Notes under the pieces: generated by a model | Database searches by the model: none | The model's input: only the letters and a program-made list of their open reading frames with translations | What the model was told of the DNA's origin: nothing | Program-made: the position numbers and the translations under genes | Shown: piece by piece, positions 1 to 6,732 of the stretch | How positions within the stretch are numbered: the first letter of the stretch is position 1 | Layout of the letters: each line of letters opens with the position of its first letter | Assembly: GCA_964506935.1 (NCBI GenBank) | Contig: CAZDOD010000157.1 | Span: 1-6,869 of the forward strand | DNA length: 6,869 nt | DNA from: CAZDOD01 sp964506935 | GTDB taxonomy: Bacteria; Desulfobacterota; Zymogenia; Zymogenales; Zymogenaceae | Reading direction: 5' to 3'

Positions 1-9
1 GTGAAATAA

Positions 10-1080
10 ATGAAGTGGTCATTTAAGGTCGGAAGTATATTCGGCATTCCCATAAAGGTGCACGTGACCTTCCTATTCCTCTTGATATTCATAGCGATAG
101 TAGGAGGTAGCCCGGCAAAGGGACTTTACGGCGTACTCTTTGTGATCCTCGTATTTTTCTGCGTCATACTCCACGAGCTCTCCCACAGCCTCGTCGCCAT
201 ACACTACGGGCATAAGGTAAGGAGCATCACGTTATTGCCGATCGGCGGCATGGCACAGATGGACGACATCCCCGAAGACTCGAAACAGGAGATACTTATC
301 TCACTTGCCGGCCCTTTTTCAAGCCTCGCCATATCAGGTCTCCTCTTTATCATCCTCTTTTTATCCCAGGTTCCGGTATCGTGGATGGATGCGCAATCCC
401 TTTTCGAGGGGAACATGATGCTCAACCTCTTTTGGATAAACATATTTCTGGCGGGCTTCAACATAATCCCCGCCTTCCCCATGGACGGAGGTAGGGTGCT
501 TCGGGGTGTCCTCGGGATCTTCATGGATCACATGAAGGCAACCCGCATCGCCGTATTTATCGGGCAGATTTTCGCTATTATCCTCTTTTTTCTCGGGATA
601 TTTTACAACTGGTGGCTCGCCCTCATCGCCGTCTTCATCTATCTCGGGGCGGAGGGAGAGGAAAGGATGTGGGCGCTGAGATACGCCCTCTCGGACGCAA
701 AGGTTGCGGCGGTGATGTTAAAGGACTTCATAAGCTTTTCCCCGAACGACACACTATCAAAGGCCTCCGAGATCTTCCTCCACGCCCTCCAGAGCGACTT
801 TCCCATCCTCTTCGGGGACAGGCTCGTAGGGATACTAAAGAGGGAAGCGATTATAAAGGGAATCAACGAGGGGAAGGAGAACGATAGGGTCGCGGACCTG
901 ATGCAAAGGGAGTTTATTACAACAACGGAAAAGACGCCGCTCGTCGCCCTCTACAAACAGATGATGGAATCGGGCGTGGGTATGGTGCCGGTGATTAAGG
1001 ATGACAGTCTCATGGGTATCGTCACAATGGAGCAGATCGGGCGGTACCACATGGTGTCGACCGCAAGGGGGGCGAAGTAG
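10..1080 (+). CDS. Site-2 protease family (M50) intramembrane zinc metalloprotease with C-terminal CBS pair
   Basis: A 356-residue membrane protein. The zinc-binding HExxH motif is HELSH at residues 55-59, inside a hydrophobic helix. The third metal ligand is in the NIIPAFPMDGGR segment at 151-162, where D159 is the expected aspartate. A LAGPFSS segment at 99-105 is also typical of bacterial M50 proteases. Hydrophobic segments lie at about 18-33, 40-62, 95-118, 138-155 and 178-215. Residues from about 235 to the end form two CBS-type repeats (about 235-287 and 296-350, the second containing MVPVIKDDSLMGIVT), which in other proteins bind adenine nucleotides and regulate activity. Family members cut substrates within the membrane; the substrate here cannot be read from sequence. 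Only nine bases precede the ATG. They read GTG AAA TAA, so an upstream gene may end directly against this start, and no ribosome-binding site can be judged. Length and domain order match the family. Function at family level is secure; physiological role is not. Confidence 0.93.
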   Translation: MKWSFKVGSIFGIPIKVHVTFLFLLIFIAIVGGSPAKGLYGVLFVILVFFCVILHELSHSLVAIHYGHKVRSITLLPIGGMAQMDDIPEDSKQEILISLAGPFSSLAISGLLFIILFLSQVPVSWMDAQSLFEGNMMLNLFWINIFLAGFNIIPAFPMDGGRVLRGVLGIFMDHMKATRIAVFIGQIFAIILFFLGIFYNWWLALIAVFIYLGAEGEERMWALRYALSDAKVAAVMLKDFISFSPNDTLSKASEIFLHALQSDFPILFGDRLVGILKREAIIKGINEGKENDRVADLMQREFITTTEKTPLVALYKQMMESGVGMVPVIKDDSLMGIVTMEQIGRYHMVSTARGAK

Positions 1081-1130
1081 ATCTCCCGCGACTTTTTACT
1101 TTGGAGTTTCGGCTAAATAACTATAAGGAC

Positions 1131-1136
1131 GGAAGG
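1131..1136 (+). promoter_or_regulatory. Ribosome-binding site of the DUF3795-type gene
   Basis: GGAAGG lies 8 nt upstream of the ATG at 1145. It favours that start over the in-frame ATG at 1160 (Met6), which has no comparable purine run in front of it. Confidence 0.6.
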
Positions 1137-1144
1137 ATATTTAT

Positions 1145-1492
1145 ATGAGAAAAGACAAAATGATAGCCTACTGCGGACTTATCTGTACCGAATGCCCCGC
1201 CTATATCGCAACGAGTGAGGGCGACGAAAAAAAGGCCGCGGAGACGGCGATTCAGTGGTCGAAGGATTACGGAATTAATGTAACGACCGATGATGTGTGG
1301 TGTGATGGATGCCTCGTCGAGGGGAAGAAGTGTTCCCACTGCGCCGAATGTGAGATCAGGACTTGCGGGATAAAGAACGGCCTAGAAAACTGCGGTCGTT
1401 GCGGCGATTTCCCTTGTGATACGATAGAGAATTTCTTTAAAATCGCCCCAGATGTCAGGGCCGTCCTCGAGGGCGAAAGGAACAGATTATAA
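1145..1492 (+). CDS. Small cysteine-rich DUF3795-type protein
   Basis: A 115-residue soluble protein with 12 cysteines. They sit at residues 10, 14, 17, 53, 56, 63, 66, 69, 74, 83, 86 and 91. The opening AYCGLICTECPAY and the later CxxC pairs, ending in GRCGDFPCDTIENFF, are the pattern I associate with DUF3795, a family common in anaerobic bacteria and archaea with no established function. The cysteine spacing could hold zinc or an iron-sulfur cluster, but this is inference. No signal peptide or membrane segment is visible. The gene follows the protease by 64 bp on the same strand, with no clear terminator between them, so co-transcription is possible. That 64-bp gap shows no convincing promoter either. 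A convergent gap follows the stop codon. Confidence 0.8.
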   Translation: MRKDKMIAYCGLICTECPAYIATSEGDEKKAAETAIQWSKDYGINVTTDDVWCDGCLVEGKKCSHCAECEIRTCGIKNGLENCGRCGDFPCDTIENFFKIAPDVRAVLEGERNRL

Positions 1493-1501
1493 ATATCCCC
1501 C

Positions 1502-1534
1502 CGCAATATTAAATCACAAATCATCAATATTGTG
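1502..1534. repeat. Imperfect inverted repeat in the convergent intergenic gap
   Basis: Arms 1502-1510 and 1526-1534 (CGCAATATT and AATATTGTG) can pair over 9 bp on the plus-strand transcript with one G·U pair and a 15-nt loop. It starts 10 nt after the DUF3795-type stop codon. No T tract follows, so it is not a classical intrinsic terminator, though it could cap the 3' end of the mRNA. The remainder of the 181-bp gap (1493-1673) shows nothing I can name. Confidence 0.3.
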
Positions 1535-1673
1535 CCCTGTCGTTTTGGATATGTATGAAATCTCTTCAGGAGAGTGGGCGGAAGTCGTGTTTCGGTATTA
1601 AATATGTTTTATATCTGATCGTCCTTTTACACCCATCGCTATCAATATAAAAATCTTAATCCTCCCTTCCCCA

Positions 1674-2474
1674 TTAAGCGATCTTTTGCCCCGCAAGCGG
1701 CGGTGAAGAGGAAAACGCCTCTTTTATCGTAATCTTCCCGGACTTCCCGTCAAATGAATCAACAACCCCCTTGACCTGATATGCTATCGGGTCCATCGTG
1801 AGGACCATAACGGCGATATCCTGGCCGTTTTTGAGGTCCGAGAGCTCCACGTTGTAGCTCGACACCTTGAAGGCAAAGGATTTCCTGTCTATGGGAAAAA
1901 GCGACATGGCAGGCGAGATAAGCGGGTATTTTTCGCCCTTGGGCATGTATGCCAAGACCTTTATCGCCTGCATCTGGTTGTATTTCTTGTATACCGTAAG
2001 GGGGATGTCTACGCCATCGTCTCCCCGAAACTTCTTCATGCCCCCCTTGACCGAAAAGAGATCCTTGACAATTTCGAGCTTCCCTATTTTCCACATCGGG
2101 TAGAATTTTTTTATCGCAATCGTGCCGGCCTGGCGTATCTTGGTGTAGGCGTTGTATCTAAACATCTCGTTGTAGGCGATCTTGTCAAAGTATTCGCCCT
2201 TGTTGTCGAAGTCGTCGTTGAAGTCTCCGGCGACCTGGCCGAACTCGAGATCGACATTCATGGCCAATGTCGAGACCTTCTTATTTGCCTTGAGGTTATC
2301 GAGTGATTTCATCATCAAAAACTCGCCGAAGATAATGAAATCCGAATCGGGCTTCCATGTATCTATGGATGCTATAAATGCGATATTCGGTTTCCCGGTC
2401 TTGTCCGATGTGGCCATAAACTTCGCAATCATCGGCTCGGAATACAGATCGTAGAGTTCCTTCGGCAAATACAT
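1674..2474 (-). CDS. FMN-binding split-barrel-like protein (pyridoxamine 5'-phosphate oxidase superfamily), probable tandem barrel
   Basis: A 266-residue soluble protein, third gene of the glycyl radical operon. The N-terminal half (about residues 12-90) looks like a pyridoxamine-phosphate-oxidase-type split barrel: a strand after a KPNIAFIAS segment (28-36), then SDFIIFGEF (44-52), then MKSLDNLKANKKVSTLAM (55-72) before a glycine-containing strand. The region 173-242 repeats that order, with KSFAFKV, then LSDLKNGQDIAVMVLTM, then a strand ending VVDSFD. The chain may therefore hold two barrels in tandem. Known members bind FMN, F420 or heme; which one is used here, and whether both barrels are active, cannot be seen. 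It is unlikely to be true PdxH because the typical C-terminal PdxH signature is absent. The ATG at 2472-2474 follows a GGGGGG run at 5 nt spacing. It begins 32 bp after the activase stop, so co-transcription with the upstream genes is likely. The superfamily call is fairly sure; the function is unknown. Confidence 0.72.
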   Translation of the reverse strand: MYLPKELYDLYSEPMIAKFMATSDKTGKPNIAFIASIDTWKPDSDFIIFGEFLMMKSLDNLKANKKVSTLAMNVDLEFGQVAGDFNDDFDNKGEYFDKIAYNEMFRYNAYTKIRQAGTIAIKKFYPMWKIGKLEIVKDLFSVKGGMKKFRGDDGVDIPLTVYKKYNQMQAIKVLAYMPKGEKYPLISPAMSLFPIDRKSFAFKVSSYNVELSDLKNGQDIAVMVLTMDPIAYQVKGVVDSFDGKSGKITIKEAFSSSPPLAGQKIA

Positions 2475-2479
2475 TTTAT

Positions 2480-2485
2480 CCCCCC
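2480..2485 (-). promoter_or_regulatory. Ribosome-binding site of the split-barrel gene
   Basis: A GGGGGG run followed by A on the minus strand, 5 nt before the ATG, supports the start at 2474. It lies in the 32-bp gap after the activase stop codon (2507-2509), which is otherwise AT-rich and shows no terminator hairpin. Confidence 0.5.
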
Positions 2486-2506
2486 ATTTAGAAATAAAAC
2501 AGCTTT

Positions 2507-3436
2507 TTAATCCTCAAGTTTCGTGGCCCCCGACCAGTGTACGTCCGGCGCCCCCTCTTCGGAGGCTATCTGATGGAGCCTCTCCATTTTCTCCTTTTCG
2601 ATGAGCTTGGCCCCATCAAGCGAGAATTCTTTGTCAAGCCTCTTGTATTTATCCACACACAGGTTGTTGAATGCCAAAAGCTCATATCTCACGACGGCCG
2701 GCATCTTGTCTTTTATGAATCGGGCGATCTCCCTGATATTTTCCTCCTGATCGGTGAACCCAGGGATGATCGGTGTCCTGATCCATACGGGGGACTTCCC
2801 CTTCCCGAACACCTCGGCGTTCGCCAGGATGTTTTTCAGCCCCATCCCCGTCGCCTCCTTGTGGATTTTTTCGTCCATCTGTTTGAGGTCGAATAGGATG
2901 AGATCGGAGTATTTTATGAGAGACTCATACGCCTTAGGGGGAAAGGCCCCGCAGGTGTCGATCGCCGTTGATATCCCGGCATCCTTCGTGAGCCTCAAGA
3001 CCTCGGAGGCGGCCTCGGCCTGCATCGCCGGCTCTCCCCCCCCAAGGGTCAACCCCCCGCCGGAGTTCCGATAAAAAGCCTCGTCCTTTTTGACCTCCTC
3101 GAAGATCTCCTCGGGGCTGTACGTCTTTCCGATCACCTCGAGAGCGGCGGCGGGACAGGCGGCCTCGCAATCGCCGCAGGCGGTGCAGCGAAGACGGTCA
3201 ATTCTCATCCCCTCCGGGGTAAGTGTAAGGGCGTCCTCCGGGCAGGCGTCAAGACAGTCCCTTGCGCCGATACACCTCGTCTCATACCACATCAATTGAG
3301 GCTTCGGGCTTATCCCCTCGGGATTGTGACACCATATACACTTGAGAGGACAGCCCTTGAAAAACACCGTCGTCCTTATCCCCGGGCCGTCCTCCGTAGA
3401 GAAACGCTGAATGTTAAAGATTACCGCATCCGTCAC
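2507..3436 (-). CDS. Glycyl-radical enzyme activating enzyme (radical SAM)
   Basis: A 309-residue radical-SAM protein that installs the glycyl radical on its partner, using S-adenosylmethionine and reducing power. The SAM-cluster motif CxxxCxxC is C29, C33 and C36, in FFKGCPLKCIWCHNPEG. The FSTEDGPGIRT segment just before it (12-22) is the usual activase signature, and GGGEP at 132-136 is the SAM-binding glycine motif. Between them sits a two-cluster ferredoxin-like insert. The second motif is complete (C84, C87, C90, C94). The first has C55, C61 and C65, but alanine at position 58 where a cysteine would complete CxxCxxCxxxC. This insert separates it from the short PflA of pyruvate formate-lyase and matches activases of non-PFL glycyl radical enzymes. 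The start is GTG at 3434-3436, 3 bp after the partner's stop. AAGGAA inside the partner's last codons, 9 nt upstream, serves as ribosome-binding site, so the two are probably translationally coupled. Confidence 0.95.
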   Translation of the reverse strand: MTDAVIFNIQRFSTEDGPGIRTTVFFKGCPLKCIWCHNPEGISPKPQLMWYETRCIGARDCLDACPEDALTLTPEGMRIDRLRCTACGDCEAACPAAALEVIGKTYSPEEIFEEVKKDEAFYRNSGGGLTLGGGEPAMQAEAASEVLRLTKDAGISTAIDTCGAFPPKAYESLIKYSDLILFDLKQMDEKIHKEATGMGLKNILANAEVFGKGKSPVWIRTPIIPGFTDQEENIREIARFIKDKMPAVVRYELLAFNNLCVDKYKRLDKEFSLDGAKLIEKEKMERLHQIASEEGAPDVHWSGATKLED

Positions 3437-3439
3437 GTC

Positions 3440-5842
3440 TTATAGTTCCTTGGCAACCCTCGCAATGATCTCGTCCTGTATCTCCCTCCCGATAGCGGTA
3501 AAATAGGCGTTGTATCCCGTTACCCTGACCAGAAGGTTCTTGTAGTCCTCGGGGTGGGCCTGTGCCTGTTTCAAGGTATCGGAATCTATAACGTTTATCT
3601 GTAGGGCGGTTCCACCCTTCTCGTTATATGTCCTGAGAAACGACATCAGCTTTTCGATTCTCTCCTTGCTACTTACGAGCGAAGGGGAAAAGCTTATCGT
3701 ATGGGAGTCTCCATTGGGGGCGGTCTCGAGCCCGAGCTTACCGACGCTCATCGTCACGGCGGTCGGGCCCTTGACATCGGCCCCATTTACGGGGCACACA
3801 CCGTTTGACAGAAATGAGCCCCGCTTCCTTCCGTCGGGCGTCGCGGCCGTCGTGGGGGCATAGCTAATCCAGTAGTTCCACGACAGGTAGCCGCCGCGGT
3901 ATCTCCTCTTGGTATATGGAGATATTCTTTTTGCCGATTCCACAGACCAGTACTGCGATATCTCGCGGGCGATATCATCGGCATAATTGTCGTCGTTTCC
4001 GTATTTCGGGGCCTTGTTGATGAGGATCTGTCTCAGCTTCTCATGCCCCTCGAAGTTATCCTTTATTGCGCCGACGAGCTCCTTCATCGAGACCTTCTTA
4101 TCGTCGTAGACGAGCTTCTTTACGGCGGCCACTGAATCGGCGGCGGTCGCAAGCGCTATCCCCTCCACGGTTATATAGTTGTGTTCGGCGCCTGCGTCGT
4201 TGACGTCGCGGCCCTTCCTCTCACACCCGTCGATCAGCGTAGAGAGGTAGACAGTGGGCTGATATTTCGCCCTCCACTCGTCGGAGATATTATAAGTCTC
4301 TATCAGCTCATCCAAAATCGCCTTTAGCTGTTTCTTGAATGCTGACATAAACTGGTTGAAATCTTTGAATTTAGCGGGATCTCCGGTCTTCGGCCCAACT
4401 CTCTCCCCTGTACGCATATCCTTCCCGTTATTTAGCGTGAGCTCCACGGCCTTTGAGATATTGAAATTTACGTCAACAGTACCGGATCGGTCGTTCCCCT
4501 GCAGCGTGTTTTCAAGGCAGCCAACCGGGGCGTAGTCCCAGAGATCCTCTTCGGGTAGCCCCTGCCATCTGAGTGCCCTGATCGAGTTCTCGTCAAAGTT
4601 GATCAGAAACGGCGACCCCTGGGAGTGGGCTACCATCTCCGAGACCCTCCTGAGGAGGTCGTCGGGGGTCTTGGCGTGGATCCTTACATTGGGCTTCGGC
4701 TCTAAAAGGTTCATGTCATCGATGACGTCGAGCATGAGCCAAGTGAGTTCGTTCGAGGCGTCCCCGCCGTCTTTGTTGATTCCCCCCAGAGTTATGAGCT
4801 GGCCAAACCCGGCGGTGATGCCCTGGTTCTCCCCTATCCTCCCCTGAAAGTCGTATACGTAGTTGTGCTTTATCCAGAGGCATGACAGGAGCTCATTGGC
4901 CCAATCCCGCGTGATCTTTTTTCCCTTGATATCCTTTATGTAGTAGGGATAGAAGTACTGGTCGATCCTTCCGGGGGACAGTCCCGGGCCGGGGTAGGAC
5001 TCATCGGTCATAACGAGCATGTGGGTCATCCAGAACGATTGCAGCGCCTCGTAGAAGGTCTCTGCGGGCTCCCACGGGACCTTTTTGGTGATCCTCGCTA
5101 TCTCGAGGAGCTCTTCCTTCCTGTTTTTGTCTTTCGTCTCTTTTGCCAGCTTTTCTGCCTCTTTGGCATAACGATCGGACAAAATCTTAGGCACCTCGGC
5201 CGCGATTATCATCGCCTCGAGGTAATCTATCTTCTCGGGGTCCTTGCTTTTTTTGATCTCGGCCTTGTAATCGGACACCAGTCCCTTAAATCCCTTCTCC
5301 AGCACCTTCTGGTAATTGGGGATTATGTGCCCCGGCGTTACGCCGGAGTTTCCGAGTCCAAGGTCGTTTACCCGCTTTGCCTTTTTCCACCACTTATCGT
5401 GTAGCTTCTTCGCCTTTTTTGCCTCCCCTTTCGAGTGTGAACGCGAGAGGGCGGTGTTGAACTGCCCCCCGACGATCAGCTCTTCATCGAGGATGTCAAC
5501 GGGGAGGTACTTTTCCGCTATTATTTTTAGGAACGTCGCTCTCCTCTTCGCAAGCGACATCTCAAAGAAATCTTTAGGCAGGTCAACCGGCTTTGCGCAG
5601 GCGAGGAGGCTGTCTGCAAAACATGGCATGAAAGGATAGACCTCGGGCACAACGGCAAAAGAGTGGTACGGAAATACGTCGTCCCATTCGGTGCCGGTCG
5701 TAAAGGGCATCACCTCGTTTCTGAAGTACTCTCTGCCCCAGAAATTGAAAAACTCATCCCTGAGCCTCTTGACCCTAGGAGAAAGTTTTTTTGAAGGTGA
5801 CCATATCTGATCCTTGGACACAACACAGGATGCCTGGGCCAT
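3440..5842 (-). CDS. Glycyl radical enzyme of the PFL-like superfamily, non-PFL type, substrate unknown
   Basis: An 800-residue cytoplasmic enzyme. The glycyl radical loop near the C-terminus is RVTGY at 773-777, with G776 as radical carrier. The thiyl cysteine is C442 in APVGCLENT; E444, two residues on, matches the Cys-x-Glu pair that acts as thiyl and acid/base in dehydratase, lyase and decarboxylase members. Pyruvate formate-lyase has adjacent cysteines instead, so this is not PFL. Other family landmarks are RVKRLRDEF (23-31), GLSPGRIDQY (287-296), APKYGNDD (611-618), TPDGRKRG (668-675) and TALQINVID (745-753). The PFL-like domain spans about 23-665 and the glycine-radical domain about 685-800. 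A lysine-rich helical stretch lies at 138-255. The PFL-like part starts almost at once, so there is no long N-terminal extension of the kind seen on some microcompartment-encapsulated relatives. No small subunit or other pathway gene is adjacent. Choline lyase, glycerol or propanediol dehydratase, hydroxyproline dehydratase, isethionate lyase, arylacetate decarboxylase and fumarate-adding synthases all remain possible; I cannot choose among them. Confidence 0.96.
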   Translation of the reverse strand: MAQASCVVSKDQIWSPSKKLSPRVKRLRDEFFNFWGREYFRNEVMPFTTGTEWDDVFPYHSFAVVPEVYPFMPCFADSLLACAKPVDLPKDFFEMSLAKRRATFLKIIAEKYLPVDILDEELIVGGQFNTALSRSHSKGEAKKAKKLHDKWWKKAKRVNDLGLGNSGVTPGHIIPNYQKVLEKGFKGLVSDYKAEIKKSKDPEKIDYLEAMIIAAEVPKILSDRYAKEAEKLAKETKDKNRKEELLEIARITKKVPWEPAETFYEALQSFWMTHMLVMTDESYPGPGLSPGRIDQYFYPYYIKDIKGKKITRDWANELLSCLWIKHNYVYDFQGRIGENQGITAGFGQLITLGGINKDGGDASNELTWLMLDVIDDMNLLEPKPNVRIHAKTPDDLLRRVSEMVAHSQGSPFLINFDENSIRALRWQGLPEEDLWDYAPVGCLENTLQGNDRSGTVDVNFNISKAVELTLNNGKDMRTGERVGPKTGDPAKFKDFNQFMSAFKKQLKAILDELIETYNISDEWRAKYQPTVYLSTLIDGCERKGRDVNDAGAEHNYITVEGIALATAADSVAAVKKLVYDDKKVSMKELVGAIKDNFEGHEKLRQILINKAPKYGNDDNYADDIAREISQYWSVESAKRISPYTKRRYRGGYLSWNYWISYAPTTAATPDGRKRGSFLSNGVCPVNGADVKGPTAVTMSVGKLGLETAPNGDSHTISFSPSLVSSKERIEKLMSFLRTYNEKGGTALQINVIDSDTLKQAQAHPEDYKNLLVRVTGYNAYFTAIGREIQDEIIARVAKEL

Positions 5843-5847
5843 AGCTC

Positions 5848-5854
5848 CCTCCTT
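5848..5854 (-). promoter_or_regulatory. Strong Shine-Dalgarno site of the glycyl radical enzyme gene
   Basis: On the minus strand AAGGAGG lies 5 nt before the ATG at 5840-5842. It is a full match to the anti-Shine-Dalgarno sequence and fixes the start. It suggests high translation, as expected for an abundant catabolic enzyme. Confidence 0.85.
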
Positions 5855-5899
5855 ATATCTAATATTTACGAAAAATCTAATTTAATTACCATCCTTTCT

Positions 5900-5928
5900 A
5901 TTTTATTCAAATAGTCGATAGATGTCAA
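5900..5928 (-). promoter_or_regulatory. Sigma-70-type promoter of the glycyl radical operon
   Basis: Reading the minus strand, a perfect -35 box TTGACA (5928-5923) is followed by a 17-nt spacer and TAAAAT (5905-5900), five of six matches to the -10 consensus. Transcription would start near 5893, giving a leader of about 50 nt. This is the best promoter match I see in the window. No terminator is seen between the three genes downstream of it. Confidence 0.7.
5915..5928 (-). promoter_or_regulatory. Possible FNR/CRP-like operator overlapping the -35 box
   Basis: The minus-strand sequence TTGAC-ATCT-ATCGA matches the FNR consensus TTGAT-N4-ATCAA at 8 of 10 positions. Oxygen-dependent control would make sense for a glycyl radical enzyme. 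However, the site is centred near -28 of the predicted start, not the usual -41.5, and part of the match is simply the -35 box itself. Weak evidence. Confidence 0.2.
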
Positions 5929-5947
5929 TGCAATTCTATAGTTTTCC

Positions 5948-5977
5948 TTGACTTTATGTTTCAGGCAAAGCTATTAT
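5948..5977 (+). promoter_or_regulatory. Probable promoter facing the thiamine diphosphokinase gene
   Basis: TTGACT (5948-5953), an 18-nt spacer and TATTAT (5972-5977) give five of six matches in each box. The predicted start is near 5984, leaving a leader of about 87 nt. The leader is AT-rich with no riboswitch-like structure that I could recognise; in particular I see no TPP-riboswitch (thi-box) core. Confidence 0.5.
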
Positions 5978-6070
5978 ATTGATGATAGAAGGATATTTAT
6001 TTAAAAACGAAACTCTTGCTTTAGCCTCAGCTTTTTTAAAACCTATTTAGTTTTAGGATTCAAATAAACG

Positions 6071-6715
6071 ATGCGAGCGGTCATCTTTTCGGGCGGAACC
6101 TACGGCGATATCGAGCACTGCCGCGAATATCTCGACGGTGCTAGCCTCGTCATCGCCGCGGACGGCGGCGGGATGGCACTCTCCAGCCTGAAGGTTACTC
6201 CCCACGTCGTCATCGGGGATATGGACTCGATCTGCAAGGGGAGGCTTAGGAGTTTTGAAGAAGGCGGTGTCGAGATAATCACGAGGCCGCGCGACAAGGA
6301 TTACACCGACACCGAGCTCGCCTTTGACCTCGCAATCGAGCGGGGTGCAGATGAGATCATCATCCTCGGCGCCCTCGGCGAAAGGATCGATCACGCCCTC
6401 GCGAACCTATCGCTACTTGTCAAAGGTGCCGAAAAAGGGATAACGACGAGAATAATCGACGAGCGACAGGAGTTATTGATCTTGCCTCCGAAGACAAAAA
6501 ATAGTCTAAACGGCAAGCCGGGCGACACGATATCGCTAATATCACTTTCCGAGAAGACCGAAAAGGTCAACACCCACGACCTCAAATATCCCCTCAGTGA
6601 CGGAATACTCGCTCTCCTCTCCCCCCTCGGCGTAAGCAACGAGATATCCGGCCCCGACCCCTGGGTGTCTTACGAGGCGGGGAGGTTGCTTTTAGTTGTT
6701 ATAAAGAAGGTGTAG
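6071..6715 (+). CDS. thiN: Thiamine diphosphokinase (thiamine pyrophosphokinase)
   Basis: A 214-residue cytoplasmic enzyme that transfers pyrophosphate from ATP to thiamine, giving thiamine diphosphate, the active cofactor. The N-terminal catalytic domain shows AADGGG (29-34), VIGDMDS (47-53) and DKDYTDTE (75-82); these acidic residues bind Mg-ATP in the family. GALGERIDHALANL at 100-113 is the conserved core motif with R105, D107 and H108. The smaller C-terminal beta domain, with GVSNE at 187-191, completes the thiamine-binding site. Length is normal for bacterial enzymes. The start MRAVIFSGG fits family N-termini, but the only Shine-Dalgarno candidate, AGGA at 6055-6058, sits 12 nt away, so translation initiation may be weak. 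The gene diverges from the glycyl radical operon and shares its upstream region. Nothing visible links the two functionally, since glycyl radical enzymes do not use thiamine diphosphate. Confidence 0.95.
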   Translation: MRAVIFSGGTYGDIEHCREYLDGASLVIAADGGGMALSSLKVTPHVVIGDMDSICKGRLRSFEEGGVEIITRPRDKDYTDTELAFDLAIERGADEIIILGALGERIDHALANLSLLVKGAEKGITTRIIDERQELLILPPKTKNSLNGKPGDTISLISLSEKTEKVNTHDLKYPLSDGILALLSPLGVSNEISGPDPWVSYEAGRLLLVVIKKV

Positions 6716-6732
6716 GCAGGGATTGGGGGGGC

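Noticed and set aside
612..887. Open frame of 91 codons on the plus strand inside the protease gene
   Set aside because: It overlaps the well-supported protease in another frame and its product is low-complexity, rich in Arg, Gly and Pro. It has no recognisable motif and looks like a shadow frame.
1493..1673. Bidirectional intrinsic terminator between the convergent genes
   Set aside because: No GC-rich stem followed by a T tract is present on either strand; a CTCT/AGAG pair near 1561-1576 is only 4 bp. Only the weak inverted repeat at 1502-1534 is reported.
1759..2094. Second minus-strand frame inside the split-barrel gene, considered as a frameshifted fragment
   Set aside because: The main frame is continuous from a good ribosome-binding site to its stop, so no frameshift is needed to explain it.
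5021..5404. Open frame of 127 codons antisense to the glycyl radical enzyme gene
   Set aside because: The opposite strand encodes conserved family sequence throughout, while this frame has no family resemblance. The same reasoning removes 2537-2896, 2754-3074, 4599-4847 and 5316-5639.
3440..5842. Annotation as pyruvate formate-lyase (pflB) or as a benzylsuccinate/alkylsuccinate synthase
   Set aside because: The adjacent-cysteine active site of pyruvate formate-lyase is absent (Gly-Cys-Leu-Glu here). For fumarate-adding synthases I cannot confirm the diagnostic residues from memory, and no small-subunit genes are next to it. The general class is kept instead.
5995..6040. Intrinsic terminator suggested by AGCCTCAGCTTTTTT in the divergent region
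   Set aside because: The possible stem is only 3 bp (AGC/GCT) around a 4-nt loop, too weak to support a terminator despite the T run.
5978..6070. Thiamine pyrophosphate riboswitch in the leader of thiN
   Set aside because: The conserved thi-box core (CUGAGA) is not visible, and the leader is AT-rich without paired arms of the expected size.
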